NCBI RefSeq assembly: GCF_009908165.1
Contig: NZ_JAAAUC010000014.1
Location: forward strand, 1-64,000
Reading direction: 5' to 3'
Source of the DNA: Frigidibacter albus
Lineage (GTDB): Bacteria > Pseudomonadota > Alphaproteobacteria > Rhodobacterales > Rhodobacteraceae
Length of the DNA: 64,000 nucleotides
Shown here: positions 63,551-64,000 of the stretch, piece after piece
How positions within the stretch are numbered: position 1 is the stretch's first letter
How the letters are laid out: each line of letters starts with the position of its first letter
The notes under the pieces: model-generated
Databases searched by the model: none
The model's input: the letters and a program-made list of their open reading frames with translations, nothing else
What the model was told of the DNA's origin: nothing
Program-made: the position numbers and the translations under genes

Positions 63551-63929
63551 GGTGGCTCCCCCCCTGGGCCGATCCCCCGGTCAGTCCGGGCGGGAAAAGG
63601 CGAGGCACTGCCTCGTCCCGCCCGTGCGGGAGCTATCGCCCGGAGCCGCTGGCAGCGAAAGACCGAATGAGGACAGCGCCCGCCAAGGGCGGGGCGGGCG
63701 CTGGCCGGGCCCTTTGGGGCCCGTCCGGTGCAGGAGGACACTCCGCCGCCTGGCGAAGGCGATGGCCTTCGCCAAGGAAAGCGGGGCGACGGCAATCTTG
63801 GCGATACCTTCGCCGTTGATCGGGCCGTCAGACCAAGACAGTCCCGATTCCCCCCAAACGATTTCGACCCACCCCCTCCCCCGCCCCTGCTAGACAGGCC
63901 CTAGCCTTCCGCCCCAAAGGAGCCCCGCC
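63551..63929. other. Intergenic region with stacked palindromes and a diverged repeat copy
   Basis: A 379-base gap. CGGGCGGGA (63587-63595) pairs with TCCCGCCCG (63616-63624) around an inner CGAGGC/GCCTCG hairpin; TGGCGAAGGC (63751-63760) pairs with GCCTTCGCCA (63765-63774). Between them lies a sequence like the ends of repeat copies A and B. No gene is supported; frames here lack ribosome sites. Confidence 0.6.
63669..63740. repeat. Possible diverged copy C of the dispersed repeat
   Basis: GAGGACAGCGCCCG equals the first 14 bases of copy A; CGGGCGCTG-CCGGG-CCC and TCCGGTGCAGGAGGA then follow copy B's end (GGGCGCTGCCCGG ... TTCCGGGCAAGAGGAG). The AT-richer core with TTCTAGGCGC is missing. 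Weaker than A and B. Confidence 0.4.
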
Positions 63930-64000
63930 ATGGACAGCCTTCTGGCCGAGACCCTGCACTGGATCACCCGCGGCATCGAGGTGGCGGGGGTGCTGGTCAT
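63930..64000 (+). CDS. Start of a DUF1622-like membrane protein (cut by window edge)
   Basis: AAAGGAG lies 7 bases before an ATG that opens MDSLLAETLHWITRGIEVAG and continues to the window end. The opening resembles the DUF1622 family of small three-helix membrane proteins (LLxxxxHWIxxGIExxGVLV). Only 23 codons are visible, so the assignment is tentative. Confidence 0.55.
   Translation, partial: MDSLLAETLHWITRGIEVAGVLV

Overview
The window is one continuous piece of a high-GC chromosome from an alphaproteobacterium, most probably a Rhodobacteraceae member (Rhodobacter/Gemmobacter/Tabrizicola-like). This is inferred from gene content: the 41-residue zinc-free RpmJ, paired Hint-domain proteins with a choice-of-anchor L domain, MsrPQ, a long RibA, a RibA-coupled L,D-transpeptidase, and the family resemblance of nearly every protein. 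No rRNA, prophage, integrase, insertion sequence or CRISPR array is visible. Gene density is high, and many neighbours overlap by 4 bases (ATGA/GTGA).

Layout. Bases 1-568 are an AT-richer gap with one perfect DnaA box. 0.6-3.4 kb: MsrPQ periplasmic methionine sulfoxide repair, a DUF302 protein and a fasciclin-domain protein. 3.5-9.1 kb: ClpB, a small unknown protein, PyrF, an Ala/Pro/Thr-tailed membrane protein and an SPFH/NfeD pair. 9.1-16.5 kb (all minus): a PAS-PAS-GGDEF cyclase, an MltB-type transglycosylase, RNase R, and a tightly overlapping dapE-GNAT-DUF2064 set. 16.7-19.4 kb: two consecutive Hint-domain proteins followed by a 16-bp tandem repeat. 19.5-27.4 kb: DUF421, GlsB, DapD, a LOG-family protein, an MFS transporter, DNA polymerase IV with a zinc ribbon, an N-formylglutamate amidohydrolase, tRNA-Val(GAC) and rpmJ, with two copies of a dispersed GC-rich repeat.

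27.4-36.3 kb is the most accessory-looking block: a complete branched-chain/amide-type ABC transporter (livG, livH, livM, livK, livF) bracketed by two different CoA ligases, an unlisted 59-aa two-helix membrane protein between livH and livM, a duplicated 24-bp element before livH, and hairpins on both sides of the binding-protein gene. A hybrid histidine kinase and an OmpR-type regulator diverge from it (36.5-39.2 kb). The likely logic is import of a carboxylic acid, its activation to a CoA thioester, and control by the two-component pair; the substrate is unknown.

39.2-64 kb is mainly core metabolism and cell-envelope work: two saccharopine dehydrogenases (lysine catabolism), L,D-transpeptidase and RibA, an orphan OmpR-type regulator, exonuclease III, a CnoX-LON-Trm112 operon, a UbiH-type hydroxylase, an amidase, an aminotransferase, FtsK, LolA, a lytic transglycosylase, HspQ, gamma-glutamyltransferase, an RsbV/RsbW-type pair, thiolase plus free-methionine-R-sulfoxide reductase, a duplicated GFA-domain protein, a LysE exporter, an RluA pseudouridine synthase, and the first codons of a DUF1622-like membrane protein at the right edge. 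Nothing here is clearly a new defence or mobile system. The best candidates for undescribed biology are the Hint-protein pair, the liv/CoA-ligase locus with its microprotein, and the dispersed repeat family.
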